Assembly: GCA_015904045.1 (NCBI GenBank)
Contig: JABMDG010000458.1
Location: 1-13,657 of the forward strand
Origin: Nitrospira sp.
GTDB taxonomy: Bacteria; Nitrospirota; Nitrospiria; Nitrospirales; Nitrospiraceae
Length of the DNA: 13,657 nt
Direction of reading: 5' to 3'
This document shows positions 6,901 through 13,657 of the stretch, in pieces. A program made the translations under genes and the position numbers. The notes under the pieces were generated by a model. That model did no database searches, had not been told where the DNA came from, and saw only the letters and a list, made by a program, of their open reading frames with translations. How positions within the stretch are numbered: the stretch's first letter is position 1; every line of letters starts with the position of its first letter.

Positions 6901-7857
6901 ACCGGCGACGTGATTCTGAAGAAGAAGGGCAAACTGACGGCGGAGATTCTCAAGCGGCTGCCCGACGACACCGTGCGCCACATTATTCTCAGCGACCCGG
7001 ACGAGCAGAAGGAGTTAGAGGACGTCGAACGGCGCGCGAAAGAGCAAATCGAAATTCTTCAGACGCTCTATGACGAAAAGGTCGGGCGCTTGAAACGGGG
7101 AGATGAATTGCCCCCCGGCGTGATCAAGCTGGTCAAAGTCTACATCGCCATGAAACGTAAGATTCAGGTCGGCGACAAGATGGCAGGTCGCCATGGGAAC
7201 AAAGGCGTCGTGTCGCGAGTGTTGCCGGAAGAGGATATGCCCTATTTGCCGGATGGAACGCCGGTGGAGATCGTGCTGAACCCGCTGGGCGTCCCGTCGC
7301 GTATGAACGTGGGACAAATTCTCGAAACGCATCTCGGTTGGGCCGCCAAAGCCCTGGGCATCCAGGTGGCCAGTCCGGTGTTCGACGGGGCGTCGGAAAA
7401 GGAAATCAAGGATCTGCTCAAGAAAGCCAAGCTGCCGTCGAGCGGACAGAGCCCGCTGGTCGATGGCAAAACGGGTGAGCCCTTCGGCAGCCCCGTGACC
7501 GTCGGATATATGTACGTGCTCAAACTGCACCATTTGGTCGATGACAAGATCCACGCGCGATCCATCGGTCCCTATTCGCTCGTGACGCAGCAGCCGCTGG
7601 GTGGCAAGGCTCAGTTCGGAGGCCAGCGGTTGGGTGAAATGGAGGTGTGGGCATTGCAGGCATACGGCGCCGCCTCGACGCTGCAAGAGTTTCTGACGGT
7701 CAAGTCAGACGATGTGCCTGGGCGGTCGCGCATGTACGAAGCGATCGTGAAGGGGGAACCGTTCCTCGAACCGGGATTGCCCGAGTCGTTTAACGTCTTG
7801 GTCAAAGAACTGCAAAGTCTGGGGCTCGACGTCGAGTTGGTCAAGACGCAAGACTAA
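3901..7857 (+). CDS. rpoB: DNA-directed RNA polymerase subunit beta
   Basis: This 1318-residue protein is close to E. coli beta (1342). ATG 3901 lies 8 bases after GGAGG (3888-3892); a GTG at 3886 would translate the SD itself and is rejected. The rifampicin-binding segment [22 protein letters not shown] is intact, with D523, H533 and S538 at the E. coli D516, H526 and S531 positions, so no classic resistance change is present. Other landmarks are [70 protein letters not shown] and, near the end, [27 protein letters not shown]. Sequence resembling both E. coli lineage-specific insertions is present, at roughly residues 225-345 and 945-1045, the second highly charged. rpoC follows after 46 bases. 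Confidence 0.98.
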   Translation: MSETTLQEFVERKDFSRIRTNIDIPDLIEIQKRSYEEFLQLEVEPERRKDHGLQAALASVFPIPDYNNTAMLEFSSYTLGTPKYDERECLEQGMTFAVPLKLRVRLVVFDKEDKGPRKKVLDVREQEVYVGELPLMTERGTFIVNGTERVVVSQLHRSPGASFTHDKGRTHASGKVLYSARIIPYRGSWLDFEFDARDILYVRIDRRRKMPTTILLKAFGFSSDDLLKMYYPVEEIRVSKGKMYRKLDAEIHHGLRCSAEVTDKGGKEPLVREGARLTKGLIAKLKAAGVKEIPMLPSELIGRAVLTELVDSKKTKLAEKNQRLTAEIVEAIVESDVEEFKVIYLDMATATPVILDTLDMEKIGSKEEAMVEIYRRLRPGETPSVETARALFDNLFLNAKRYDLSPVGRLKLNKKLGLDLPLEQRTLTAQDIVEVIRYLVNLKMGKGEIDDIDHLGNRRVRSVGELLENQFRLGLVRMERSIKERMNLLDMETVLPHDLINAKPVVAAVKEFFSSSQLSQFMDQTNPLAEITHKRRLSALGPGGLTRERAGFEVRDVHPSHYSRICPIETPEGPNIGLITSLATYARINEFGFIEAPYRKVVKGRVTDTIEYLSAIEGDKYVIAQANSKVDSSGRMVSETVSCRHGGDFVTATPDKIEYMDVSPKQVVSVATALVPFLEHDDANRALMGSNMQRQAVPLLTSEAPLVGTGMEAVVARDSGYVIQARRSGVVESVDATRIVVRGDSKDGRKSKDSGLDVYDLIKFQRSNQNTCITQTPVVRIGQPVKKGQVLGDGPAIDHGELALGKNVLVAFMPWGGYNFEDAILLSEKLVREDAFTSIHIEEFEVEARDTKLGKEDITRDIPNVGEEALRNLDESGIIRIGAEVKPGDILVGKVTPKGETQLTPEEKLLRAIFGEKAGDVKDTSLTVPPGVEGIVVDVKIFSRKGLDKDERSKSIETDDQMKLQRDHHEELRIIDEEKTKKIRKLLLGKVVGRDLMDPDTGDVILKKKGKLTAEILKRLPDDTVRHIILSDPDEQKELEDVERRAKEQIEILQTLYDEKVGRLKRGDELPPGVIKLVKVYIAMKRKIQVGDKMAGRHGNKGVVSRVLPEEDMPYLPDGTPVEIVLNPLGVPSRMNVGQILETHLGWAAKALGIQVASPVFDGASEKEIKDLLKKAKLPSSGQSPLVDGKTGEPFGSPVTVGYMYVLKLHHLVDDKIHARSIGPYSLVTQQPLGGKAQFGGQRLGEMEVWALQAYGAASTLQEFLTVKSDDVPGRSRMYEAIVKGEPFLEPGLPESFNVLVKELQSLGLDVELVKTQD

Positions 7858-7866
7858 CCGCTTGTG

Positions 7867-7885
7867 TGCCGGCTCAAGGCCGGCA
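7867..7885 (+). other. Small hairpin in the rpoB-rpoC gap
   Basis: TGCCGGC (7867-7873) and GCCGGCA (7879-7885) are perfect complements around TCAAG. The stem sits 9 bases after the rpoB stop and 4 bases before the rpoC Shine-Dalgarno AGGAGGT (7890-7896). With no T tract it is not a terminator. It could influence mRNA cleavage or ribosome loading on rpoC; this is inference. Confidence 0.5.
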
Positions 7886-7903
7886 TCAGAGGAGGTCACT
7901 ACC

Positions 7904-10900
7904 TTGGAAGGCGTATACACATTGTTCGAAAAACAGCGGGATTCGGTGTCGTTCGATTCGATGCGCATTCGCATCGCCTCGCCCGAGAAAATCCGGTCCT
8001 GGTCCTATGGTGAAGTCAAGAAGCCGGAAACGATCAACTACCGGTCGTTCAAACCGGAAAAAGACGGGTTGTTTTGCGCGAAGATCTTCGGTCCGATCAA
8101 GGACTGGGAGTGTAACTGCGGCAAATACAAGCGCATGAAACATCGAGGGATCGTCTGCGATAAGTGCGGCGTCGAAGTGATTCAATCGAAAGTGCGCCGG
8201 GAGCGCATGGGGCACATCGAACTGGCTGCTCCGGTTGCGCATATCTGGTTCTTGAAGGGCGTGCCGAGCCGTATCGGGACCTTGCTCGACATGAGCCTGA
8301 AGCACCTGGAGAAAATTCTCTACTTTGAGAGCTACGTCTGTGTCGATGCCGGCTCAACCGATCTGACGGAAAAAGAATTGGTGTCGGAGGAAAAGTTGCG
8401 ATCCTTGCAGTCCGAATTCGGATCCACGGGCTTCAAGGTGGGCATCGGCGCGGAGGCCATCAGGGAATTGCTGCGGAAGATCGACATTAATTCGTTGTGG
8501 GACGAGCTTCAGGCCAAGGCCAAAACCTCGACATCGTCCGCCATGAAAAAGAAATATGCCAAGCGCCTCAAAGTGCTCGAGGCGTTCCGCAAGTCAGGCA
8601 ACAAGCCGGAGTGGATGGTCTTAGACGTCATTCCGGTGTTGCCGCCAGAATTGCGACCCTTGGTTCCCCTCGACGGCGGCCGGTTTGCCACGTCGGATTT
8701 GAATGATCTCTATCGGCGCGTGATCAATCGGAATAACCGCCTCAAGCGGTTGATGGAATTAAAAGCCCCCGGCGTCATCATCCGGAACGAAATGCGGATG
8801 TTGCAGGAGGCGGTCGATGCATTGTTTGACAACGGGCGTCGAGGACGCGCAATCCGTGGGCCGAACAAGCGTCCGCTCAAGTCGTTGAGTGACATGCTCA
8901 AGGGGAAGCAGGGCCGGTTCCGGCAGAATCTGCTTGGAAAGCGAGTCGATTACTCAGGCCGTACAGTCATCGTCGTTGGTCCGGAGCTGCGCCTGCACCA
9001 GTGCGGATTGCCCAAGAAGATGGCCCTTGAACTGTTCAAGCCGTTCATTTTCCATAAGCTTGAAGCGCGCGGTGCGGCGACGACGATCAAGAGTGCCAAG
9101 CGGCTGGTCGAAAAGGAGCGGCCTGAAGTGTGGGATGTGCTTGACGAAGTGATTCGCGAGCATCCGGTGTTGCTGAACCGAGCGCCCACCCTTCACCGGC
9201 TCGGTATCCAAGCCTTCGATCCCGTCTTGGTCGAAGGTAAGGCGATTCGGTTGCATCCACTCGTGTGCGCCGCGTTCAACGCGGACTTCGATGGAGACCA
9301 AATGGCGGTCCACGTACCGCTGTCCGTCGAGGCGCAGGTCGAGGCGCGGGTGTTGATGATGTCGATCAACAACATTCTCTCGCCGGCCAACGGCAAGCCG
9401 ATTGCCGTGCCATCCCAAGACATGGTCCTCGGCTGCTATTGGTTGACCAAGGAGCGGTTGGGCGCCAAGGGCGAAGGTAAGGTGTTCGGCTCTCCCGAAG
9501 AGGTGCGCATTGCATTTGATGCGCGACAAATTGAGGAGCATGCACGCATCAAGGTTCGGATGGCGGGAAGCTTGGTGCAGACTACAGTCGGTCGGGTGTT
9601 GCTGTCCGAGATTCTGCCGGCAAGCCTCCCGTTTGCTCACGCGAACAAGTTGATGACCAAGAAAGAGATGTCCAAACTGATCGATTCGGTCTATCGGCAG
9701 ACCGGGCATCGGGACACCGTCGAATTTTTGGACAAGATTAAGGATATCGGGTTCACCTACGCCACCAAAGCGGGACTGTCGATCTGCGTCGACAACATGC
9801 ATATCCCCAGCAAGAAGGAAGATTTCGTCGGAAAAGCTCAACGGGAAGTGAATGAAATCGAAAAACAATACTCGGAAGGGCTGATCACCAACGGCGAGCG
9901 ATACAACAAGGTGATCGACATCTGGGCGCATGTGACCGAGCAGGTCTCCAACGAGATGATGAAGGAGCTGGGCGCCGGAGGCGATCCGGGCAAAGCCGAA
10001 TCCTTCAACCCCATCTTCATGATGGCCGATTCTGGCGCGCGAGGCAGCTCGCAGCAGATTCGGCAGCTGGGCGGCATGCGCGGACTGATGGCCAAGCCGT
10101 CAGGAGAAATCATCGAAACACCGATTACGGCCAACTTCCGTGAGGGTCTCACCGTGTTGCAGTACTTTATCTCGACGCACGGAGCCCGCAAAGGTCTGGC
10201 CGATACCGCGCTGAAAACGGCGAACTCCGGCTATCTGACCCGCCGGCTCGTCGATATTGCGCAGGATGTGATCATCAGCGAGATCGACTGCGAGACGCAC
10301 GACGGCATCATCGTCAGCGCGCTGGTTGAAGGCGGAGAGATCATCCAGCCGTTGGAGGATCGCGTGCTGGGCCGCCTGGCCGCGGAAGACATCCGTGACC
10401 CTGTGACCGGAGAAATCATTGTGTCGCGGAATGAGGAAATTCACGAAGAGCTGACGAAATCCATCGTCGAGGCCGGAGTTGATCGTGTCAAGATTCGGTC
10501 TGTCCTGACGTGCCAATCGGCCCGCGGCGTCTGCCGCGCCTGCTACGGCCGGGATCTTGCGCGAGGCCGCCTGGTAGAGAAAGGCGAGCCCGTGGGCGTC
10601 ATCGCCGCGCAGTCGATCGGCGAACCCGGCACACAGCTCACGATGCGGACGTTCCACATCGGCGGTACGGCCAGCAAAGTCGTCGAGCAAACCGTGCTGG
10701 AGGCCAAGCATGCCGGGCGTATCAAATTCATGAGTTTCGATGCGAAGAAGAACGCGGATGTTCATAACGCCGGCATCGCGGTGAGGAACAAGGAAGGCGA
10801 ATGGGTCGTGATGAACCGCAACACGAAGATTGCGATCGTCGACGACAGCGGCCGTGAACGCGAAAAGTATCCGGTCGTTTATGGAGCAAAAATCAAGATT

Positions 10901-12091
10901 AAGGACGGGGATCCCGTAGTTGTCGGACAGAAGCTGGTCGAGTGGGACCCCTACTCGCTCACCATTCTGACGGAGGTGGGCGGAAAGGTGGCGTTTGGAG
11001 ACATCGTCGAAGGCGTCACGATGAAGGAAGAGTTCGACGAAGTGACCGGCTTGTCGCGCAAGGTCATTATCGAACACGCCGGCGCGACGTTGCGTCCGCG
11101 TGTGTCGATCAAGGACGAGGCTGGAAAGACGGCAAAGGTTTCCGGCGGCTCCAACACCGTTGCACGGTATTTGTTGCCGGTGGGGGCGCATATCTTCGTC
11201 GAAAAGGGCGCGATGGTTCACCCGGGCGACGTGTTGGCAAAGATTCCACGCGAGACGACTAAGACGAAGGACATCACCGGAGGTCTTCCGCGCGTGGTTG
11301 AGCTGTTTGAGGCGCGGAAACCGAAGGAGCAGGCTGTGATCACCGAGATCGACGGCGAAGTCTCCTATGGTGGGTTCGTCAAGGGCCAACGCAAGGTACT
11401 GGTGGATAACAAGATGGGTGATGTGAAGGAATACTTCATTCCCAAGGGCAAGCACGTCAATGTGCACGAAGGGGATTGGGTGCGGGCTGGCGAACCGTTG
11501 ATGGACGGGTCGGCGAATCCGCATGACATTCTCGACGTGCTTGGTCCCAACGAGCTGCAAAAATATCTTGTCGATGAAGTGCAGGATGTGTATCGGTTGC
11601 AGGGTGTCTCGATCAACGATAAGCACATTGAAATCATCGTGCGGCAAATGCTTAGAAAAGTTCGGATTGAAGATCCGGGCGATACGCAGTTCTTGCCGGG
11701 CAGCCAGGTGAGCAAGAGCGCGTTTGAGGCTGAAAACCAGCGGGTGCTTGAAAAGGGCGGTACGCCTGCCTTGGGCAAGCCCGTTCTGCTCGGTATCACG
11801 AAGGCGGCCTTGACGACCGACAGCTTCATCTCGGCGGCCTCGTTCCAGGAGACCACGCGTGTGCTGACGGAAGCGGCCATCAATGGGCGCGAAGATAATC
11901 TGTTGGGGCTCAAGGAAAACGTCATCGTGGGCCGATTGATTCCGGCCGGATCTGGCTTTGAGGAGTATCGCGATACGTTCGTGATTAGTGAGAAGCCTGA
12001 AGCGGTGGTCGTCGGGGCAGCTCCAGTAGCGGCTGCGTCCGTCTCTTCTGAGGCTCCAGCAGCGGCTGGAGGCGATGGCACGCTGTCATAG
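7904..12091 (+). CDS. rpoC: DNA-directed RNA polymerase subunit beta'
   Basis: This 1395-residue protein starts at TTG 7904 ([20 protein letters not shown]...). AGGAGGT (7890-7896) is 7 bases upstream, and homologues begin at this point. A TTG at 7862 would translate the hairpin and SD. The N-terminal zinc site is C70, C72, C85, C88. The catalytic NADFDGD places the Mg-binding aspartates at 461, 463 and 465. The bridge helix region reads [23 protein letters not shown]. The second zinc site is C796, C870, C877, C880. The trigger loop starts [13 protein letters not shown] (R915, H918). About 195 residues then intervene before [20 protein letters not shown] (from 1123), matching the SI3 insertion of E. 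coli in place and size. The tail after VISEKPEA is Ala/Pro/Ser-rich low complexity. There is no terminator after it. Confidence 0.97.
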   Translation: MEGVYTLFEKQRDSVSFDSMRIRIASPEKIRSWSYGEVKKPETINYRSFKPEKDGLFCAKIFGPIKDWECNCGKYKRMKHRGIVCDKCGVEVIQSKVRRERMGHIELAAPVAHIWFLKGVPSRIGTLLDMSLKHLEKILYFESYVCVDAGSTDLTEKELVSEEKLRSLQSEFGSTGFKVGIGAEAIRELLRKIDINSLWDELQAKAKTSTSSAMKKKYAKRLKVLEAFRKSGNKPEWMVLDVIPVLPPELRPLVPLDGGRFATSDLNDLYRRVINRNNRLKRLMELKAPGVIIRNEMRMLQEAVDALFDNGRRGRAIRGPNKRPLKSLSDMLKGKQGRFRQNLLGKRVDYSGRTVIVVGPELRLHQCGLPKKMALELFKPFIFHKLEARGAATTIKSAKRLVEKERPEVWDVLDEVIREHPVLLNRAPTLHRLGIQAFDPVLVEGKAIRLHPLVCAAFNADFDGDQMAVHVPLSVEAQVEARVLMMSINNILSPANGKPIAVPSQDMVLGCYWLTKERLGAKGEGKVFGSPEEVRIAFDARQIEEHARIKVRMAGSLVQTTVGRVLLSEILPASLPFAHANKLMTKKEMSKLIDSVYRQTGHRDTVEFLDKIKDIGFTYATKAGLSICVDNMHIPSKKEDFVGKAQREVNEIEKQYSEGLITNGERYNKVIDIWAHVTEQVSNEMMKELGAGGDPGKAESFNPIFMMADSGARGSSQQIRQLGGMRGLMAKPSGEIIETPITANFREGLTVLQYFISTHGARKGLADTALKTANSGYLTRRLVDIAQDVIISEIDCETHDGIIVSALVEGGEIIQPLEDRVLGRLAAEDIRDPVTGEIIVSRNEEIHEELTKSIVEAGVDRVKIRSVLTCQSARGVCRACYGRDLARGRLVEKGEPVGVIAAQSIGEPGTQLTMRTFHIGGTASKVVEQTVLEAKHAGRIKFMSFDAKKNADVHNAGIAVRNKEGEWVVMNRNTKIAIVDDSGREREKYPVVYGAKIKIKDGDPVVVGQKLVEWDPYSLTILTEVGGKVAFGDIVEGVTMKEEFDEVTGLSRKVIIEHAGATLRPRVSIKDEAGKTAKVSGGSNTVARYLLPVGAHIFVEKGAMVHPGDVLAKIPRETTKTKDITGGLPRVVELFEARKPKEQAVITEIDGEVSYGGFVKGQRKVLVDNKMGDVKEYFIPKGKHVNVHEGDWVRAGEPLMDGSANPHDILDVLGPNELQKYLVDEVQDVYRLQGVSINDKHIEIIVRQMLRKVRIEDPGDTQFLPGSQVSKSAFEAENQRVLEKGGTPALGKPVLLGITKAALTTDSFISAASFQETTRVLTEAAINGREDNLLGLKENVIVGRLIPAGSGFEEYRDTFVISEKPEAVVVGAAPVAAASVSSEAPAAAGGDGTLS

Positions 12092-12112
12092 TCGGAAGAG
12101 TAGTGGTTCTAC

Positions 12113-12141
12113 TTGACAGCGAGAGGCGACATCACTATAAT
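12113..12141 (+). promoter_or_regulatory. Consensus sigma-70 promoter of the rpsL-rpsG-fusA (str) genes
   Basis: TTGACA (12113-12118), a 17-base spacer and TATAAT (12136-12141) match the housekeeping promoter consensus at all twelve positions with optimal spacing. Transcription would start near 12148, giving a leader of about 56 bases before rpsL. The bases after the -10 box (CCCACGTC) are C-rich, a feature known from promoters shut down in the stringent response. It begins 21 bases after the rpoC stop, with no terminator between, so the str genes may be fed by both read-through and this promoter. Confidence 0.9.
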
Positions 12142-12203
12142 CCCACGTCTTTGCGCAGTGGGCAGGGTCTTGTGTTTGGCGTTTTTGGAAAGGTTTGCGT
12201 GGA

Positions 12204-12575
12204 ATGCCAACGATCAATCAGCTAGTTAGGAAAGGCCGAACCCTCGTCAAGGCCAAGACAAAAAGCCCGGCGCTGAAGGCCTGTCCGCAGAAGCGAGGAG
12301 TGTGCCTTCGTGTCTATACCACGACGCCGAAGAAGCCAAACTCGGCTCTGCGGAAAGTGGCGCGTGTGCGGTTAACGAATGGGATGGAAGTGACGACCTA
12401 TATTCCCGGTGTCGGACACAATTTGCAGGAGCATTCTATAGTCCTGGTGCGCGGTGGCCGCGTGAAGGACCTGCCGGGAGTTCGGTATCACTTGGTCCGC
12501 GGTGCCCTCGATGCCGTAGGAGTGGCCGATCGGAAGCAAAGCCGTTCGAAGTATGGAGCCAAACGGCCGAAATAG
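12204..12575 (+). CDS. rpsL: 30S ribosomal protein S12
   Basis: This 123-residue protein starts at ATG 12204 ([12 protein letters not shown], the near-invariant S12 start). It is preceded by GGAAAGG (ending 12193), about 10 bases upstream. An in-frame TTG at 12195 would add three residues and is rejected by homology. S12 lines the decoding centre. The PKKPNSA loop (K43) and [13 protein letters not shown] loop (K88, D89) are both wild type, so no known streptomycin-resistance substitution is present. D89 is the residue methylthiolated by RimO in E. coli. CPQKRGVC and the basic [11 protein letters not shown] tail are typical. It is first in the str transcript. Confidence 0.97.
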   Translation: MPTINQLVRKGRTLVKAKTKSPALKACPQKRGVCLRVYTTTPKKPNSALRKVARVRLTNGMEVTTYIPGVGHNLQEHSIVLVRGGRVKDLPGVRYHLVRGALDAVGVADRKQSRSKYGAKRPK

Positions 12576-12589
12576 GTCTGCATCGCCGT

Positions 12590-12605
12590 ATGGGGCTGTG
12601 CCCAT
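12590..12605 (+). other. Hairpin in the rpsL-rpsG gap
   Basis: ATGGGGC (12590-12596) pairs with GCCCAT (12600-12605) around TGT with one bulged G. It is in the 62-base gap between rpsL and rpsG. In E. coli ribosomal protein S7 represses its operon by binding structured RNA in this gap. A comparable role here rests on position only, since no sequence match to the E. coli site was established. Confidence 0.35.
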
Positions 12606-12637
12606 GGTGCATCAACCAGTGATTGGGTAGGAGTAAG

Positions 12638-13108
12638 ATGCCTCGTAGTAGATTTTTAGGTCAACGCGAAGTGCTTCCCGACGTACGGTATCGCGACAAG
12701 CTTGTCGGGAAGTTCATTAACACGCTGATGTCTGGTGGGAAGAAGAGCACGACCGAGCGGATTTGCTATGGAGCATTTGACGTCATTCAGGAAAAGACCG
12801 GCGGCGATCCGTTGAAAGTGTTCAAGGCCGCCATCGACAATGTAAAGCCGATCGTGGAAGTGAAGTCGCGCCGCGTGGGCGGTGCGTCGTATCAAGTTCC
12901 GGTCGAGATCAGGCCGTCGAGGCGTGTGTCGTTGGCGCTTCGGTGGCTGTCGCAGTCGGCGAGGACGCGCGGCGGAAAGAGCATGAGAGAAAAGCTCGCC
13001 GCCGAGTTGCTGGATGCCTCAAACAATACAGGGGCCGCAGTCAAGAAGCGGGAAGACGTGCATCGGATGGCGGAGGCAAACAAGGCCTTCGCCCATTATC
13101 GCTGGTAA
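12638..13108 (+). CDS. rpsG: 30S ribosomal protein S7
   Basis: This 156-residue protein begins at ATG 12638 ([20 protein letters not shown]...), the usual S7 start and length. AGGAG (12629-12633) is 4 bases upstream. An in-frame TTG at 12623 would translate the SD. S7 nucleates assembly of the 30S head, binds the 3' major domain of 16S rRNA and lies near the E-site tRNA. Conserved blocks are [51 protein letters not shown] and [21 protein letters not shown]. It ends with TAA; the 40 bases that follow lack the ribosome binding site and start codon expected for fusA. Confidence 0.97.
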   Translation: MPRSRFLGQREVLPDVRYRDKLVGKFINTLMSGGKKSTTERICYGAFDVIQEKTGGDPLKVFKAAIDNVKPIVEVKSRRVGGASYQVPVEIRPSRRVSLALRWLSQSARTRGGKSMREKLAAELLDASNNTGAAVKKREDVHRMAEANKAFAHYRW

Positions 13109-13164
13109 CGTCGTTCTGTGCTGCCGTTAAGCCGTGCTGCGATTCGCAGAGAAACATCGGCATC

Positions 13165-13657
13165 ATGGCGCACATCGATGCCGGGAAGACCACGACAACT
13201 GAGCGTATTCTCTTTTATACGGGACTGACGCACAAGTTGGGCGAGGTTCACGAGGGCGCCGCCACAATGGACTGGATGGAGCAAGAGCGGGAGCGTGGCA
13301 TCACGATTACGGCAGCCGCGACAACCTGTTTCTGGAAAGACCGTCGCATCAATATCATCGATACGCCGGGCCATGTCGATTTCACGATTGAGGTTGAGCG
13401 GTCCCTTCGTGTGCTTGATGGGGCGGTGGCTGCATTCGATTCCGTACAGGGTGTTGAGCCGCAATCGGAAACGGTCTGGCGCCAAGCCGATAAATATGGG
13501 GTCCCGCGCATTGCCTGGATGAACAAGATGGATCGAATCGGCGCTGACTTCTACGCCAGCGTACAGTCGATCATTGATCGTCTCGGGGCGAACCCGGTTC
13601 CTATCCAGATTCCGATCGGGCGGGAAGCGGAGTACCGAGGTTCGGTAGATCTCGTGG
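13165..13657 (+). CDS. fusA: Elongation factor G, N-terminal part (partial, start unresolved)
   Basis: The frame continues off the window end. The GTPase domain is clear: P-loop [25 protein letters not shown] (G2), DTPGH (G3) and NKMD (G4). EF-G catalyses tRNA-mRNA translocation and, with RRF, ribosome recycling. Homology already starts at 13150 (RNIGI before MAHIDAGK), yet upstream of ATG 13165 this frame has no ATG, GTG or TTG back well into rpsG. Starting at 13165 would remove the beta strand before the P-loop, an unlikely product. GTG 13134 leads to CTG and then, if one C at 13140 is removed, to LDSQRNIGI in the correct frame. GTG 13118 ([10 protein letters not shown]) joins RNIGI only if two bases are lost. 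A junction indel or unusual initiation is therefore likely. No SD precedes any of these. Coordinates give the first canonical in-frame start. Confidence 0.8.
   Translation, partial: MAHIDAGKTTTTERILFYTGLTHKLGEVHEGAATMDWMEQERERGITITAAATTCFWKDRRINIIDTPGHVDFTIEVERSLRVLDGAVAAFDSVQGVEPQSETVWRQADKYGVPRIAWMNKMDRIGADFYASVQSIIDRLGANPVPIQIPIGREAEYRGSVDLV

Noticed and set aside
5797..6981. Long minus-strand open frame (394 codons) opposite rpoB
   Set aside because: Antisense shadow of a conserved gene with no SD and no recognisable domain.
7862..7903. TTG start for rpoC 14 codons upstream
   Set aside because: It would translate the GCCGGC hairpin and the AGGAGGT SD; homology begins at TTG 7904.
10100..11647. 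Long minus-strand open frame (515 codons) opposite rpoC
   Set aside because: It lies wholly antisense to conserved rpoC, its translation resembles no family I recognise, and high-GC codon use commonly leaves the antisense frame open.

Overview
This window is a bacterial translation and transcription core cluster, all on the + strand. The order is tuf (3' end), rpmG, tRNA-Trp(CCA), secE, nusG, rplK, rplA, rplJ, rplL, rpoB, rpoC, rpsL, rpsG and fusA (5' part). The gene order is ancestral and found across many phyla. G+C is moderately high. The protein sequences, the E. coli-like insertions in RpoB and RpoC, and the TCAGC/GCTGA heptad arrays between genes suggest a Nitrospirota (Nitrospira-like) bacterium. 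That placement is inference from recollection, not from a search.

Bases 1-500 hold the last 33 codons of EF-Tu, a four-cysteine L33 gene and a complete tRNA-Trp with encoded CCA. Bases 690-1490 hold secE and nusG. Bases 1490-3800 hold the L11-L1-L10-L7/L12 ribosomal stalk genes. Bases 3900-12091 hold the two large RNA polymerase subunits. Bases 12092-13657 hold the str genes (S12, S7, EF-G), which start at their own consensus sigma-70 promoter just after rpoC. No gap without a gene exceeds about 200 bases. No mobile element, CRISPR array or cargo gene is visible.

The gene content is ordinary, but several details are not. (1) rplJ has no stop codon: L10 reads in frame into the complete L7/L12 gene, giving one 311-codon ORF, and the linker is the translated Shine-Dalgarno of rplL. 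(2) The EF-G reading frame has no ATG, GTG or TTG before the middle of the conserved [15 protein letters not shown] block, so either its start is non-canonical or there is an indel at the rpsG-fusA junction. (3) Inverted arrays of 7-base repeats lie before rpmG and rplK and run into their ribosome binding sites; a degraded one precedes the tRNA. (4) A roughly 94-base composite palindrome and an SD-AUG-UAG start-stop unit precede rplA. (5) A 12-bp hairpin separates rplL from rpoB, where E. coli has an attenuator and RNase III site. (6) The str promoter matches TTGACA-N17-TATAAT exactly and has a C-rich discriminator.

These genes supply ribosome stalk proteins, elongation factors, RNA polymerase, NusG and the SecE translocon subunit. 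The structured gaps are where differential expression within the long transcript is most likely set.
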